Source: Streptomyces sp. S.PNR 29
GTDB taxonomy: Bacteria; Actinomycetota; Actinomycetes; Streptomycetales; Streptomycetaceae
DNA length: 64,000 bases
Direction of reading: 5' to 3'
NCBI RefSeq assembly: GCF_030386795.1
Contig: NZ_JANUQM010000002.1
Location: forward strand, 806,001 to 870,000
Made by a program: the position numbers and the translations under genes. Position 1 is the first letter of the stretch, and each line of letters begins with the position of its first letter. Shown here in pieces: positions 9,147 through 17,593 of this stretch. The notes under the pieces were generated by a model. The model searched no databases, had not been told where the DNA came from, and saw nothing but the letters and a program-made list of their open reading frames with translations.

Positions 9147-9806
9147 TCATCCGGCGTTCATGAAACCGGCCTCGTAGGCCGCGATCACCGCCTGCGTACG
9201 GTCCCGGGTGCCGGTCTTGGCCAGCACCGACGCCACATGCGTCTTCACCGTGGCGGGGCCGACCTCCATACGGCGGGCGATCTCGGCGTTGGTCAGTCCG
9301 TCCGCCATGTGCCGCAGCACCTCGCTCTCCCGTTCCGTGAGCTTCGCCACCCAGCCGGGAGGCGTGCGCCGCGCGCGCGTGTGCTCGGCCGCGAGCGTGC
9401 GCACGGCCGACGGGAACAGCAGGGTGTCGCTGCGCGCCACGAGCCGTACCGCCTGGACGAGCGTGTCGGCGTCCGCCCGCTTCAGCAGGAACCCGGCGGC
9501 TCCGGCGCGCAGGGCGTCGTAGACGTAGGAGTCGTTCTCGAAGGTGGTCACGACGACGATCCGGGGCGGATCGCCGACCGTGGCGAGGATCTGCTCGGTG
9601 GCGCGGATGCCGTCGATCTCCGGCATACGGACGTCCATGAGGACGACGTCGGGTCTCCGGTCCCGCACGACGGACACGGCCTCGGCCCCGGTCGCCGCTT
9701 CGCCGACGACCTCCAGGTCCTCTTCGGCGGAGAGGATCGCGCGCAGGGCGGTGCGGACCATGCGCTCGTCGTCGGCGAGGACGACGCGGATCGGTGGGCG
9801 GGTCAT
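9147..9806 (-). CDS. NarL/LuxR-family two-component response regulator
   Basis: 219 residues. The receiver domain (1-120) has the acidic pocket DD at 12-13, phospho-acceptor D58 in VVLMDVRMPEIDG, the switch Thr in VVVTTFEND and Lys in FLLKRADADTL. The C-terminal LuxR helix-turn-helix is LTERESEVLRHMADGLTNAE followed by IARRMEVGPATVKTHV. Its cognate kinase is probably the gene at 15297-16547: same strand, same family type (HPK7/NarX-like), no other kinase in the window. Normally kinase and regulator overlap; here 5.5 kb of opposite-strand transporter genes lies between them. A minus-strand promoter (9993-10021) precedes it. Confidence 0.9.
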   Translation of the reverse strand: MTRPPIRVVLADDERMVRTALRAILSAEEDLEVVGEAATGAEAVSVVRDRRPDVVLMDVRMPEIDGIRATEQILATVGDPPRIVVVTTFENDSYVYDALRAGAAGFLLKRADADTLVQAVRLVARSDTLLFPSAVRTLAAEHTRARRTPPGWVAKLTERESEVLRHMADGLTNAEIARRMEVGPATVKTHVASVLAKTGTRDRTQAVIAAYEAGFMNAG

Positions 9807-9830
9807 GCGGGTCCCTTCAACGGCTACGTG

Positions 9831-9938
9831 TCAGGAGCCCAAGGTTTCCAGTGCGTTGAGGAACCGCGCTCTCGGGGGCGCGGTAGGGAGCGCCACGGTG
9901 TCGACGGGCGGGGGCGGCGTGCGGGGACGGACCGTCAT
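9831..9938 (-). CDS. Possible 35-codon proline-rich leader ORF upstream of response regulator
   Basis: ATG at 9938 to TGA at 9831 encodes 35 residues starting MTVRPRTPPPPVDTVALP and ending NALETLGS. It lies between the putative promoter (9993-10021) and the regulator start, ending 24 bases before it. Only a weak AGGGC precedes the ATG, and there is no homologue I recognise. It could be a regulatory leader, the remains of the displaced kinase 3' region, or chance. Confidence 0.25.
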   Translation of the reverse strand: MTVRPRTPPPPVDTVALPTAPPRARFLNALETLGS

Positions 9939-9992
9939 GGGGGCCCTGCGGTCCGGGATTTCGTACGTAGTTCGATCCTTCGTTCAGTGGTG

Positions 9993-10021
9993 AAAATAGG
10001 GCCACGCACGCCGAGCGTCAA
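9993..10021 (-). promoter_or_regulatory. Putative sigma-70-type promoter for response regulator
   Basis: On the minus strand: TTGACG (10021-10016), a 17-base spacer, then TATTTT (9998-9993). Position and direction suit transcription of the 9831-9938 ORF and the response regulator. The -35 match is good and the spacer ideal; the -10 is weaker. Confidence 0.5.
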
Positions 10022-10497
10022 CATGTTTGCCGAAAAGGTGATTGCGCGCCGTGACCAGCGGCCCCTCGCCGCCGCCCGCCGCCCCGCGTTACCCAAACGT
10101 GATGGCCCGCTTCTGGCGCTACCTCTTGACCGGCGGGAACAGTGGGCGCTCATATGACCTCCGCATTCATTGACCACTTCAGGGGGTAGGGCCGTGGCAC
10201 ATCCGGCGCAAAGCAGCATCTCCCTGGCGCGCAGCGGGGGTCGGGTTCTCCTGTGCCCCGGAGCCGGAGTACTTCGCCCCTCCGCTGAACACGGTTCGCC
10301 AGGACCTTGAGTCCGTCCCGCTCGCCGGCCCGGCGGGCTCCGACCACCTCTGACGGCACCGCCCACGCATGTTCAGTATTTCGAACGTTGGCCGGTCCAT
10401 AGAACGACATCGCTTGCACGGTTCCCGACGGGACGTCAGAACCGAGCTCACGCAACCGCGTCCCGTGCCCGGGCCGGCTCTACGAAGGAGAAGAAGC
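10022..10497 (+). other. Upstream region of the sugar ABC operon
   Basis: About 480 bp without a convincing gene. It holds the operator-like motif at 10371-10386 and GAAGGAG (10484-10490) before ytfQ. An in-frame ATG overlaps the motif at 10369, but the ribosome-binding site and signal peptide show the real start is 10498. The leader between motif and start is about 110 bases. Confidence 0.5.
10371..10386. promoter_or_regulatory. Operator-like motif GTTCAGTATTTCGAAC (IclR regulon candidate)
   Basis: GTTC-N8-GAAC inverted repeat upstream of the sugar ABC operon. It is nearly identical over 19 bases (TGTTCAGYATWTCGAACGT) to 18915-18930, the sequence between the divergent IclR regulator and dehydrogenase genes. 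The simplest reading is a binding site for that IclR protein. Confidence 0.6.
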
Positions 10498-11502
10498 ATG
10501 CTCAACAGAAGGAACTTCCTCACCGCGGCGGTCGGTGTGGCGGCTGCGACCGGACTCACGGCCTGCGCCAAGAAGGACGACGGCGCGTCCAGCTCCTCGG
10601 CCGGCGGCAGCAAGGCGATCACCCTCGGTTTCTCCCAGGTCGGCTCGGAGAGCGGCTGGCGGACCGCCAACAGCGACTCGGTGAAGTCGGCCGCGAAGGA
10701 GGCGGGCTACACCCTCAAGTTCTCCGACGCCCAGCAGAAGCAGGAGAACCAGATCTCCGCCATCCGCAGCTACATCGCGCAGAAGGTCGACGTCATCGCC
10801 TTCTCGCCGGTCGTCGTCACCGGCTGGGACGCGGTGCTCAAGGAGGCCAAGGCCCAGAAGATCCCGGTGGTCCTCACCGACCGCTCCGTGGAGACGTCCG
10901 ACCCGTCCCTGTACGTGACCCTGGTCGGCTCCGACTTCACGGACGAGGGCCGGCGCGCCGCCCGCATGCTGGAGAAGGTTCTGCAGAAGGCCGGCCACAA
11001 GGGCCCCGTGAAGATCGCGCAGTTGGAGGGCACCACCGGTGCCGCCCCGGCGATCGAGCGCGCCAAGGGCTTCAAGGAGGTCATGGACGCGGAGCACAAG
11101 GACGACTGGAAGATCGTCATCAGCCAGACCGGCGACTTCACCCGCGCCGGCGGCAAGCAGGTCATGGCGGCCTTCCTGCAGTCCAACCCGGACATCAACG
11201 TGCTCTTCGCGCACAACGACGACATGGCCATCGGCGCCATCCAGTCCATCGAGGCGGCCGGCAAGAAGCCCGGCAAGGACATCCTCATCGTCTCGATCGA
11301 CGGTGTGAAGGACGGCTTCGTCGCCATGTCCCAGGGCAAGATCAACGGCATCGTCGAGTGCAACCCGCTGCTCGGCCCCCAGCTGATGGAGGTCGTGAAG
11401 AAGGTCCACAACGGCGAGAAGGTCGAGCGGTGGATCAAGACCAAGGAGAGCGACTTCACGCAGGACCAGGCCAAGGACGCGCTCCCCACCCGCAAGTACT
11501 GA
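10498..11502 (+). CDS. ytfQ: Sugar ABC transporter substrate-binding lipoprotein (YtfQ type)
   Basis: 334-residue extracytoplasmic sugar-binding lipoprotein of the periplasmic-binding-protein type I fold. The N-terminus has a twin-arginine motif (NRRNFLTAA) and a lipobox LTAC, so it is likely exported folded by Tat and lipidated. Family segments are GFSQVGSESGWRTAN, QENQISAIRSYIAQKVDVIAFSPV, VLTDRSVE and LFAHNDDMAIGAIQSIEAAG. This matches YtfQ (galactofuranose) more than RbsB. It is first of a four-gene operon; an 18-bp hairpin behind it (11521-11565) probably keeps its mRNA more abundant. The ligand may be a pentose, hexofuranose or uronate; context favours a plant sugar. Confidence 0.85.
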   Translation: MLNRRNFLTAAVGVAAATGLTACAKKDDGASSSSAGGSKAITLGFSQVGSESGWRTANSDSVKSAAKEAGYTLKFSDAQQKQENQISAIRSYIAQKVDVIAFSPVVVTGWDAVLKEAKAQKIPVVLTDRSVETSDPSLYVTLVGSDFTDEGRRAARMLEKVLQKAGHKGPVKIAQLEGTTGAAPAIERAKGFKEVMDAEHKDDWKIVISQTGDFTRAGGKQVMAAFLQSNPDINVLFAHNDDMAIGAIQSIEAAGKKPGKDILIVSIDGVKDGFVAMSQGKINGIVECNPLLGPQLMEVVKKVHNGEKVERWIKTKESDFTQDQAKDALPTRKY

Positions 11503-11520
11503 CCGACCGCACCCGCCGGC

Positions 11521-11565
11521 AGGGAGCCTCCGGCCGACCGAGACCCCTCGGTCGAGAGGCTCCCT
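11521..11565 (+). promoter_or_regulatory. Intercistronic hairpin after ytfQ
   Basis: Two nested stems: 11521-11530 with 11556-11565 (10 bp) and 11535-11542 with 11547-11554 (8 bp). It lies between the binding-protein and ATPase genes, where such hairpins commonly protect the upstream message or partly terminate transcription. Confidence 0.6.
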
Positions 11566-11598
11566 GCGGACCTGAACCATTTCATGAGGAGCGCTGCC

Positions 11599-13137
11599 AT
11601 GGCAGAGCCGCGGCCCGTCCTGGAGATGACGGGCGTAATCAAGGAGTTTCCGGGGGTAAGGGCTCTGTCGGGCGTCGACTTCCGGCTCTTCCCGGGCGAG
11701 ATCCACGCCCTGATGGGCGAGAACGGCGCCGGAAAGTCGACGCTGATCAAGGTACTGACGGGCGTCTACTCGCTGGACGGCGGCACGATCACCCTCGACG
11801 GCGAGTCCGTACGGTTCGGCAGCCCGCTGCAGGCGCAGCAGGCCGGCATCAGCACGGTCTACCAGGAGGTCAACCTCTGCCCCAACCTGTCGGTGGCGGA
11901 GAACATCTTCATCGGGCGTGAACCCACCCGCGCGGGCCGTATCCAGTGGAAGCGGATGCGTGCGGAGGCGGCGGAGCTGGTCGACCGGCTCGGGCTCGAC
12001 ATCGACGTCACCGCGCCGCTGTCCTCGTACCCGCTGGCCGTGCAGCAACTGGTCGCGATCGTACGGTCGGTGGGCACCGGGGACCGGGGCAGCGAGGGAT
12101 CCGGCACCAAGGTGCTGGTCCTCGACGAGCCGACCTCCAGCCTCGACCGCGAAGAGGTCCTCGAACTCTTCCGTCTGATGCGGCAGTTGAGGGACGAGGG
12201 CGTCGCGATCCTGTTCGTGTCGCACTTCCTGGACCAGATCTACGAGGTCTGCGACCGGATGACCATCCTGCGCAACGGCACGCTGGTCGGCGAGCACATG
12301 GTCCGCGACCTCGACCAGGTCGGCCTGATCGAGCTGATGATCGGCAAGGCCCTGGACCAGCTGGAGGAGCTGCACGAGCACCAGATGCACTCCGACGTCG
12401 GCGAGACGCTGGTCAGGGCCGAGGGGCTCGGCCGCAGCGGCGGGATCGCCCCCTTCGACCTGGAGATCAAGAAGGGTGAGGTGCTCGGACTCGCCGGCCT
12501 GCTGGGATCCGGCCGCACCGAGCTCGCCCGCCTGCTCTTCGGCGCCGACCAGCCGGACAGCGGCAAGGTGTCCATCGGCGGCAAGCCGGTCCCCATGCAC
12601 GCCCCGAACGACGCCATCGGCGCCGGGGTCGCGTTCTGCTCGGAGAACCGCAAGACCGAGGGGCTGGTCCCCGACCTGACCGTGCGCGAGAACATCATCC
12701 TCGCCCTCCAGGCGGCCCGCGGCTGGACCCGGCCCATACCGGCCTCCCAGCGCGACGAACTCGTCGCCAAGTACATCAAGGCGCTGGACATCCGCCCCGC
12801 CGACCCGGAGGCCCGGGTAGGGCAGCTCAGCGGCGGCAACCAGCAGAAGGTACTGCTCGCCCGCTGGCTGATCACCCAGCCGAAGCTGCTGATCCTGGAC
12901 GAGCCGACGCGCGGCATCGACATCGGCGCGAAGGCGGAGATCCAGAAGCTGGTGGTGTCCCTCTCCGAGGACGGCATGTCCGTGCTGTACATCGCGGCCG
13001 AACTGGAGGAGGTGCTCCGGCTCAGCCACACCATCGGAGTGCTGCGCGACCGCCGGCTGGTGGCGCGGCTCACCAACGGGCCCGAGATCACCACCAGCAA
13101 GATCCTCGAGACCATCGCGAGCGGAGAACACCAGTGA
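11599..13137 (+). CDS. ytfR: Sugar ABC transporter ATPase with two nucleotide-binding domains (YtfR type)
   Basis: 512-residue tandem ATPase powering sugar import at the inner face of the membrane. The first domain has Walker A GENGAGKST, Q-loop YQEVNL and Walker B KVLVLDEPTSSLD. The second has the degenerate P-loop GLLGSGRTELAR, signature LSGGNQQKVLLARWL and Walker B LLILDEPTRGID, as in RbsA/MglA/YtfR. A stretch near the first signature (GDRGSEGSGTK) is a short insertion. ATG at 11599 has GAGGAG in front; 11584 is an alternative. The stop overlaps the next start (GTGA, 13134-13137). Confidence 0.9.
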   Translation: MAEPRPVLEMTGVIKEFPGVRALSGVDFRLFPGEIHALMGENGAGKSTLIKVLTGVYSLDGGTITLDGESVRFGSPLQAQQAGISTVYQEVNLCPNLSVAENIFIGREPTRAGRIQWKRMRAEAAELVDRLGLDIDVTAPLSSYPLAVQQLVAIVRSVGTGDRGSEGSGTKVLVLDEPTSSLDREEVLELFRLMRQLRDEGVAILFVSHFLDQIYEVCDRMTILRNGTLVGEHMVRDLDQVGLIELMIGKALDQLEELHEHQMHSDVGETLVRAEGLGRSGGIAPFDLEIKKGEVLGLAGLLGSGRTELARLLFGADQPDSGKVSIGGKPVPMHAPNDAIGAGVAFCSENRKTEGLVPDLTVRENIILALQAARGWTRPIPASQRDELVAKYIKALDIRPADPEARVGQLSGGNQQKVLLARWLITQPKLLILDEPTRGIDIGAKAEIQKLVVSLSEDGMSVLYIAAELEEVLRLSHTIGVLRDRRLVARLTNGPEITTSKILETIASGEHQ

Positions 13138-14228
13138 CCACCACTTCCCGATGGCGAGCAGTGACGCGCCACCACCTGTTCTGGCCGGTCGCGGTCCTGG
13201 TCGTCCTGTTGCTCGTCAACGTCCCCTTCACGCCCGGCTTCTTCTCGATCCGGATGGCGGACGGCCACCTCTACGGCAGCCTCGTCTCCATCGTGCTGTT
13301 CGGCTCACCGCTGATCCTGGTGGCGGTGGGCATGACCCTGGTCATCGCGACCGGCGGCATCGACCTCTCCGTCGGCGCCGTGGTCGCCATCACCGGGGCC
13401 CTGTCGTGCTGGTACATCAGCGACCAGGCCGACCAGAACGCCGTGTCCGGGGTGCTCGTCGCCGTGGGGCTGGGGCTGCTCGCCGCGGTCGTCTGCGGCC
13501 TGTGGAACGGCTTCCTGGTCGCCAAGAGGGGCATCCAGCCGATCATCGCCACGCTGATCATCATGGTCGCCGGGCGCGGTGTCGCCCAGCTGATCACCGA
13601 CGGCCAGATCATCACCGTCAACAGCGACCCGTACAAGCTGATCGGTGGCGGCTACTGGCTGACGCTGCCCTTCTCCATCTTCGTGGTGGCCGCGGTCGTG
13701 GCCGTCACCGTGGCGCTGACCCGGCGCACGGCACTCGGCCTGCTGGTCGAGTCGGTCGGCGGAAACGCCGAGGCCAGCCGCCTGGTGGGCATCAGGTCCA
13801 CGCGCATCAAGGTCATGGTCTACGTCTTCTGCGCGCTGTGCGCGGGCATCGCGGGGCTGATGATCAGCTCCAACACCTCGGCCGCGGACGGCAACAACGC
13901 CGGTCTGTGGATCGAGCTGGACGCGATCCTCGCCGTGGTGATCGGCGGCACATCGCTGCTCGGCGGCCGGTTCTCCATCGGCGGCACGGTGATCGGAGCC
14001 CTCGTCATCCAGACCCTGACCACCACGATCTACACCATCGGCGTGCCGACCCAGACCAACCTGGTCTTCAAGGCCGCTGTCGTCATCGTCGTCTGCCTGC
14101 TGCAGTCCCCGAAGTTCCGGGCCAAGGTCTTCGGCGCGAAGGGCCTGAAGGGTCCGCGCCGGGACGCCGCCCCGGCGGAGCCCGCTCCGGCGGCCGACGC
14201 CGCCCCGAAGATGGAGGTGTCGCAGTGA
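13134..14228 (+). CDS. ytfT: Sugar ABC transporter permease (YtfT type)
   Basis: 364-residue inner-membrane permease of the BPD_transp_2 family with about 9-10 helices. The signature GMTLVIATGGIDLSVGAVVAITG and the late ELDAILAVVIGGTSLLGGRFSIGGT are typical of RbsC/YtfT. A 40-residue Ala/Pro-rich cytoplasmic tail (APAEPAPAADAAPK) is an unremarkable extension. GTG at 13134 overlaps the ATPase stop, and its own stop overlaps the next gene (14225-14228). It should pair with the YjfF-type permease as a heterodimer. Confidence 0.9.
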   Translation: MTTTSRWRAVTRHHLFWPVAVLVVLLLVNVPFTPGFFSIRMADGHLYGSLVSIVLFGSPLILVAVGMTLVIATGGIDLSVGAVVAITGALSCWYISDQADQNAVSGVLVAVGLGLLAAVVCGLWNGFLVAKRGIQPIIATLIIMVAGRGVAQLITDGQIITVNSDPYKLIGGGYWLTLPFSIFVVAAVVAVTVALTRRTALGLLVESVGGNAEASRLVGIRSTRIKVMVYVFCALCAGIAGLMISSNTSAADGNNAGLWIELDAILAVVIGGTSLLGGRFSIGGTVIGALVIQTLTTTIYTIGVPTQTNLVFKAAVVIVVCLLQSPKFRAKVFGAKGLKGPRRDAAPAEPAPAADAAPKMEVSQ

Positions 14229-15247
14229 GCGCGACCACCCAGACCCCCAAGGCAGCGCGGAGCGGCACCGCCTCCCGTGCCACGCGCGTGCTCGGCGACA
14301 GGCGTCTGCCCGTCCTGGTCACGGCCGCCCTGTTCATCGCCATGTACCTCGGCGGCCTCAGCCGGTACCAGAACTACGGGTTCGCCGAACCCCAGGTGTT
14401 CCTCAACCTGTTCATCGACAACGGCTATCTGCTGGTGGCCGCCATCGGTGCCACCTTCGTCATCATGTCCGGTGGCATCGACCTGTCCGTGGGCTCGCTG
14501 ATCGGCTTCACCACCATGTTCACGGCGTGGCTGGTGGAACGCCAGGGGCTGCCGCTGGTGCTGGTGGTCCCCCTCGCGCTGGGCGTGGGCGCCTTCGGCG
14601 GCTTCCTGATGGGCTATGTGATCCACAACTTCGAGATCCAGCCGTTCATCGTCACCCTCGCCGGGCTCTTCCTCTTCCGCGGACTGTGCCTGGTCATCAG
14701 CAAGGAGTCGATCTCCATCAGCGACTCCTCGGTGAGCAGCCTCGCCCAGACGCGGGTGTCGCTGGGCCTGGGCGACCTCTCGATCGGCGCCGTCGTGGCC
14801 CTGGTCGTCCTCGGCGTCGCCTGCTACGTGCTCCACTACACCCGCTTCGGACGCCGCGTGTACGCCATCGGCGGCAACGAGCAGTCGGCTCTGCTCATGG
14901 GTCTTCCGCTGGGCGGCACGAAGATCGCCGTGTACACGGTGAGCGGCTTCTGCTCGGCCCTGGCCGGTCTGCTGTTCATGCTGTACATCCAGTCGGGCGA
15001 CCCGCTGCACGCCGTCGGCATGGAACTCGACGCCATCGCCGCGGTGGTCATCGGCGGCACCCTGCTGACCGGCGGTTCCGGTTATGTGCTGGGCACACTC
15101 TTCGGTGTGCTGGTGCTCGGCCTGATCAAGAGCATCATCACGTTCGAGGGCACGCTCAGCTCCTGGTGGACGAAGATCGCCACCGGTGTGCTGCTGTGCG
15201 CCTTCATCCTGATCCAGCGCACCATGACGTCCCGCCAGAAGACCTGA
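14225..15247 (+). CDS. yjfF: Sugar ABC transporter permease (YjfF type)
   Basis: 340-residue second permease of the importer. It has the family signature GATFVIMSGGIDLSVGSLIGF, FEIQPFIVTLAGLFLFRG and the closing ELDAIAAVVIGGTLLTGGSGYVLG. E. coli has the same pair of non-identical permeases (YtfT and YjfF) for galactofuranose, and the gene order Q-R-T-F is identical here. Translation starts at GTG 14225, coupled to ytfT. Its end is only 49 bases from the convergent histidine kinase gene, with no strong terminator between. Confidence 0.88.
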   Translation: MSATTQTPKAARSGTASRATRVLGDRRLPVLVTAALFIAMYLGGLSRYQNYGFAEPQVFLNLFIDNGYLLVAAIGATFVIMSGGIDLSVGSLIGFTTMFTAWLVERQGLPLVLVVPLALGVGAFGGFLMGYVIHNFEIQPFIVTLAGLFLFRGLCLVISKESISISDSSVSSLAQTRVSLGLGDLSIGAVVALVVLGVACYVLHYTRFGRRVYAIGGNEQSALLMGLPLGGTKIAVYTVSGFCSALAGLLFMLYIQSGDPLHAVGMELDAIAAVVIGGTLLTGGSGYVLGTLFGVLVLGLIKSIITFEGTLSSWWTKIATGVLLCAFILIQRTMTSRQKT

Positions 15248-15296
15248 CAGCGGGGGCCGTGACCGGCGGCGCTGCTCCGTCGTGCGAGCCCGGCCA

Positions 15297-16547
15297 CTAC
15301 CGTCCCGGGTGAGTGACGGGCAGCCGTACGCGCAGCCGCCACGTGCCCTCCACGGCACCGGCCTCCGCGGTGCCGCCCAGCAGCCGGGCCCGGTCCGCGA
15401 TACCGCGCAGGCCGTGGCCGCCGCCGGGGCGGGAGCCGATGGCGGTGCCGAGGGGATTGTCGACGGTGATCTCCAGGTGCTGGTCGGCGACCTCGATCCG
15501 CAGCGCGACCGAGACGCGGTCACCGGCGTGCTTGAGGGCGTTGCTCAGCCCTTCCTGCACGATGCGGTAGGCCTCGCGGGAGAGCCGCGGCGGCAGGGCT
15601 TGAGGGGACGTTCTGATGTCGGCCGTCACCTGGAGCCCGCCCGCGCGGGTGCGCCGCAGCAGGCCGTCGAGGTCGGCGGCGAGCGTGGGCGCCGGAGCTG
15701 TGCCGGGGGCGTCGCCGTCCCGCAGCACGCCCAGCACGGCGTCGAGTTCGCCGACCGTACGCCGGGTGGTGTCCTCGATGGCGGCGAGGGCCTCCCGGAC
15801 GAACTCCGGGTCGCTGTCGAGGACCCGGCGTGCCGCGCTCGCCTGGAGCGTGACCGCGCTCAGGGCGTGACCGACGGAGTCGTGCAGCTCGCGGGCGAGC
15901 CGGTTGCGTACGGCGAGGTCGGCGGCGCGCGCCTCGGCGGCCGCGAGCCGGTCCTCGGGGCTCGGGCCGAGCAGCGCCGGCGCCCAGCGGGCGAGCAGGG
16001 CGCCGCAGCCGGCCGCGCACGCGGCGAGCGCGACGAGGCAGGCCACGCCCACGACCGGCGCGAGCGCCAACGCCCAGGCGTGGCCGAAGACTTCGGGCAG
16101 CCCCAGCCGACTGCCCCACAGGCCCGCGAACGGCAGCACGATCAGCACCACCGCGAACGGCGGCACCGCGAGCGACATCCCGGCGATGATCCCGCCGCAC
16201 CCCAGATGCAGCGTGAACCAGGCCGCCGTACGCCCCTTCTCGCCCCGCGTCCGGGCGGGCCCGTAGGCGAGCCGGTCCGCGTCGACACCGCACAGCCACC
16301 GCACGACCCCCGCCTCCAGGGGCCGGGTCAGCGGGAACAGGGAGGTGACGGCGGCGAGCGGCAACCCGGCAGCGAACGCGGCCAGTTGGAGGGGGAAGGA
16401 CCCGAAGACGTTGGTGGCGCCGGTCGCCGGGCCGATGACGACCTCGCCGGCGAACACATACGGCATGGCGAGCGCACCGCCGAGGATCAGATGGATCCAG
16501 CGGCGGCGCGCCCGCCGGCCGAACAGGAGGCGGGCGAACGCTCTCAC
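15297..16547 (-). CDS. Two-component sensor histidine kinase (NarX/HPK7 type)
   Basis: 416 residues with about six membrane helices in the first 190, little extracellular domain, then a HisKA_3 dimerisation helix. The phospho-acceptor is H222 in RNRLARELHDSVGHALSAV. The ATPase domain ends with the G-box GGHGLRGIADRARLLGG, while the N-box is LSNALKHA. Such kinases pair with NarL-type regulators, and the best candidate is the gene at 9147-9806. The start overlaps the preceding membrane-protein gene (ATGA, 16544-16547), so the membrane protein may belong to the sensor system. The signal is unknown. Confidence 0.88.
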   Translation of the reverse strand: MRAFARLLFGRRARRRWIHLILGGALAMPYVFAGEVVIGPATGATNVFGSFPLQLAAFAAGLPLAAVTSLFPLTRPLEAGVVRWLCGVDADRLAYGPARTRGEKGRTAAWFTLHLGCGGIIAGMSLAVPPFAVVLIVLPFAGLWGSRLGLPEVFGHAWALALAPVVGVACLVALAACAAGCGALLARWAPALLGPSPEDRLAAAEARAADLAVRNRLARELHDSVGHALSAVTLQASAARRVLDSDPEFVREALAAIEDTTRRTVGELDAVLGVLRDGDAPGTAPAPTLAADLDGLLRRTRAGGLQVTADIRTSPQALPPRLSREAYRIVQEGLSNALKHAGDRVSVALRIEVADQHLEITVDNPLGTAIGSRPGGGHGLRGIADRARLLGGTAEAGAVEGTWRLRVRLPVTHPGR

Positions 16548-17515
16548 GCCGATGGCCGGCGCACGGACCGGGCCGCCCCGGCCGACCGTTCCGCGAACGA
16601 GTACGCCACGACGGTGCTGACGAGGATGCCGACGATCATCTGGCCAGCGTAGGCGACGTTCATCAGCTGTGTCGGACGGCCGGCGATGTCGCCCCCGCCG
16701 CCGAGCGAGGCCAGCGACAGCCAGCCGCCCCAGCAGGTCACGGCACCGGAGCCGACCCAGGCCAGGGCGAGCGGCACCGCGACGGGCAGGGCACGTCCGC
16801 GGCGGAAGGCGAGCAGGCAGCCGCCGGTGACGGCCGCGGCGAGGAAGAGGACGAACAGGGCCTCCAGGACGTCACCGCCGGCCCGCGGGACGTGGACGCC
16901 GAGGGGGAACAGGGCGAGTACGGCGGCGGCCACGGCGGTGAACCGCTGTGCCGCGCCGACCGTACCGACGGGCAGCTCCCACACCCGCCCGCGCCACAGA
17001 TACCCCCAGCGGTCGCGGGCGTAGAGCACGAAGAGCGCGCCCAGGGCGAGTCCTTGGACGATGAACCCGGTGTACACGACGGTGAACACCCAGTCGTGGA
17101 GGAAGGGTTCGTCCCCGGTGCGCGGGGAGTCCCCGGAGCCGCCACCGCCGAGCATCCTCCCCAGCAGCTGCAGCGGAAACCCCGCCATGATCGGCGCGAG
17201 CAGCCCGGTGGCGACCCACATCGGGAACGCCGGCAGCCACGCGGGCATCCGCAGCCCCCGCGGCCGGGTCAGCACCAGGGCCAGCACGATCACGGCGCTG
17301 TCCAGCAGCACGGTGAGCCCGTTGACGACGACCGTGGTCGCCCGGTGCTCCAGCAGCGGGCTGCCCTCCGGGATGCCGACGTGACTGCCGGCGATCCAGG
17401 CGGCCTTGAGGGCGAGGTAGGGCACGCACGAGACGACGGCGGCGGTCCGCAGGAGGCGGCGCGCCCGGCTGAGACCGGCATGGAGTGCGGCCGGGGTGGC
17501 GAGTGACTGCGTCAT
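16544..17515 (-). CDS. Polytopic membrane protein coupled to histidine kinase
   Basis: 323-residue integral membrane protein with about eight hydrophobic segments (VVVNGLTVLLDSAVIVLALVL, WVATGLLAPIMAGFPLQLLG, FVLFLAAAVTGGCLLAF and others) and no enzyme motif that I recognise. The ATG at 17515 (MTQSLATPAALHAG) is chosen because AGGGTGG lies upstream; 17548 is the longer alternative. The four-base overlap with the kinase suggests one transcript, and it could act as an accessory sensor or as the regulated output. Function unknown. Confidence 0.6.
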   Translation of the reverse strand: MTQSLATPAALHAGLSRARRLLRTAAVVSCVPYLALKAAWIAGSHVGIPEGSPLLEHRATTVVVNGLTVLLDSAVIVLALVLTRPRGLRMPAWLPAFPMWVATGLLAPIMAGFPLQLLGRMLGGGGSGDSPRTGDEPFLHDWVFTVVYTGFIVQGLALGALFVLYARDRWGYLWRGRVWELPVGTVGAAQRFTAVAAAVLALFPLGVHVPRAGGDVLEALFVLFLAAAVTGGCLLAFRRGRALPVAVPLALAWVGSGAVTCWGGWLSLASLGGGGDIAGRPTQLMNVAYAGQMIVGILVSTVVAYSFAERSAGAARSVRRPSA

Positions 17516-17593
17516 GCGTCCACCCTGGCGCGCCGGCGGCCGGGGCACCTCCTGCGCGGCGACGATCCGCCTCCGCCGGACGGGGGAGGGGCC

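Noticed and set aside
9969..9990. GTTCGATCCTTCGTTCAG as a third IclR-type site
   Set aside because: It has the half-sites but wrong spacing and orientation compared with the two good copies.
10126..10160. TTGACC ... CATATG as a promoter for ytfQ
   Set aside because: Spacing is too long and it lies 350 bp upstream of the gene; not convincing.
11946..12479. Frames inside ytfR
   Set aside because: No motifs; they overlap an unambiguous ATPase gene.
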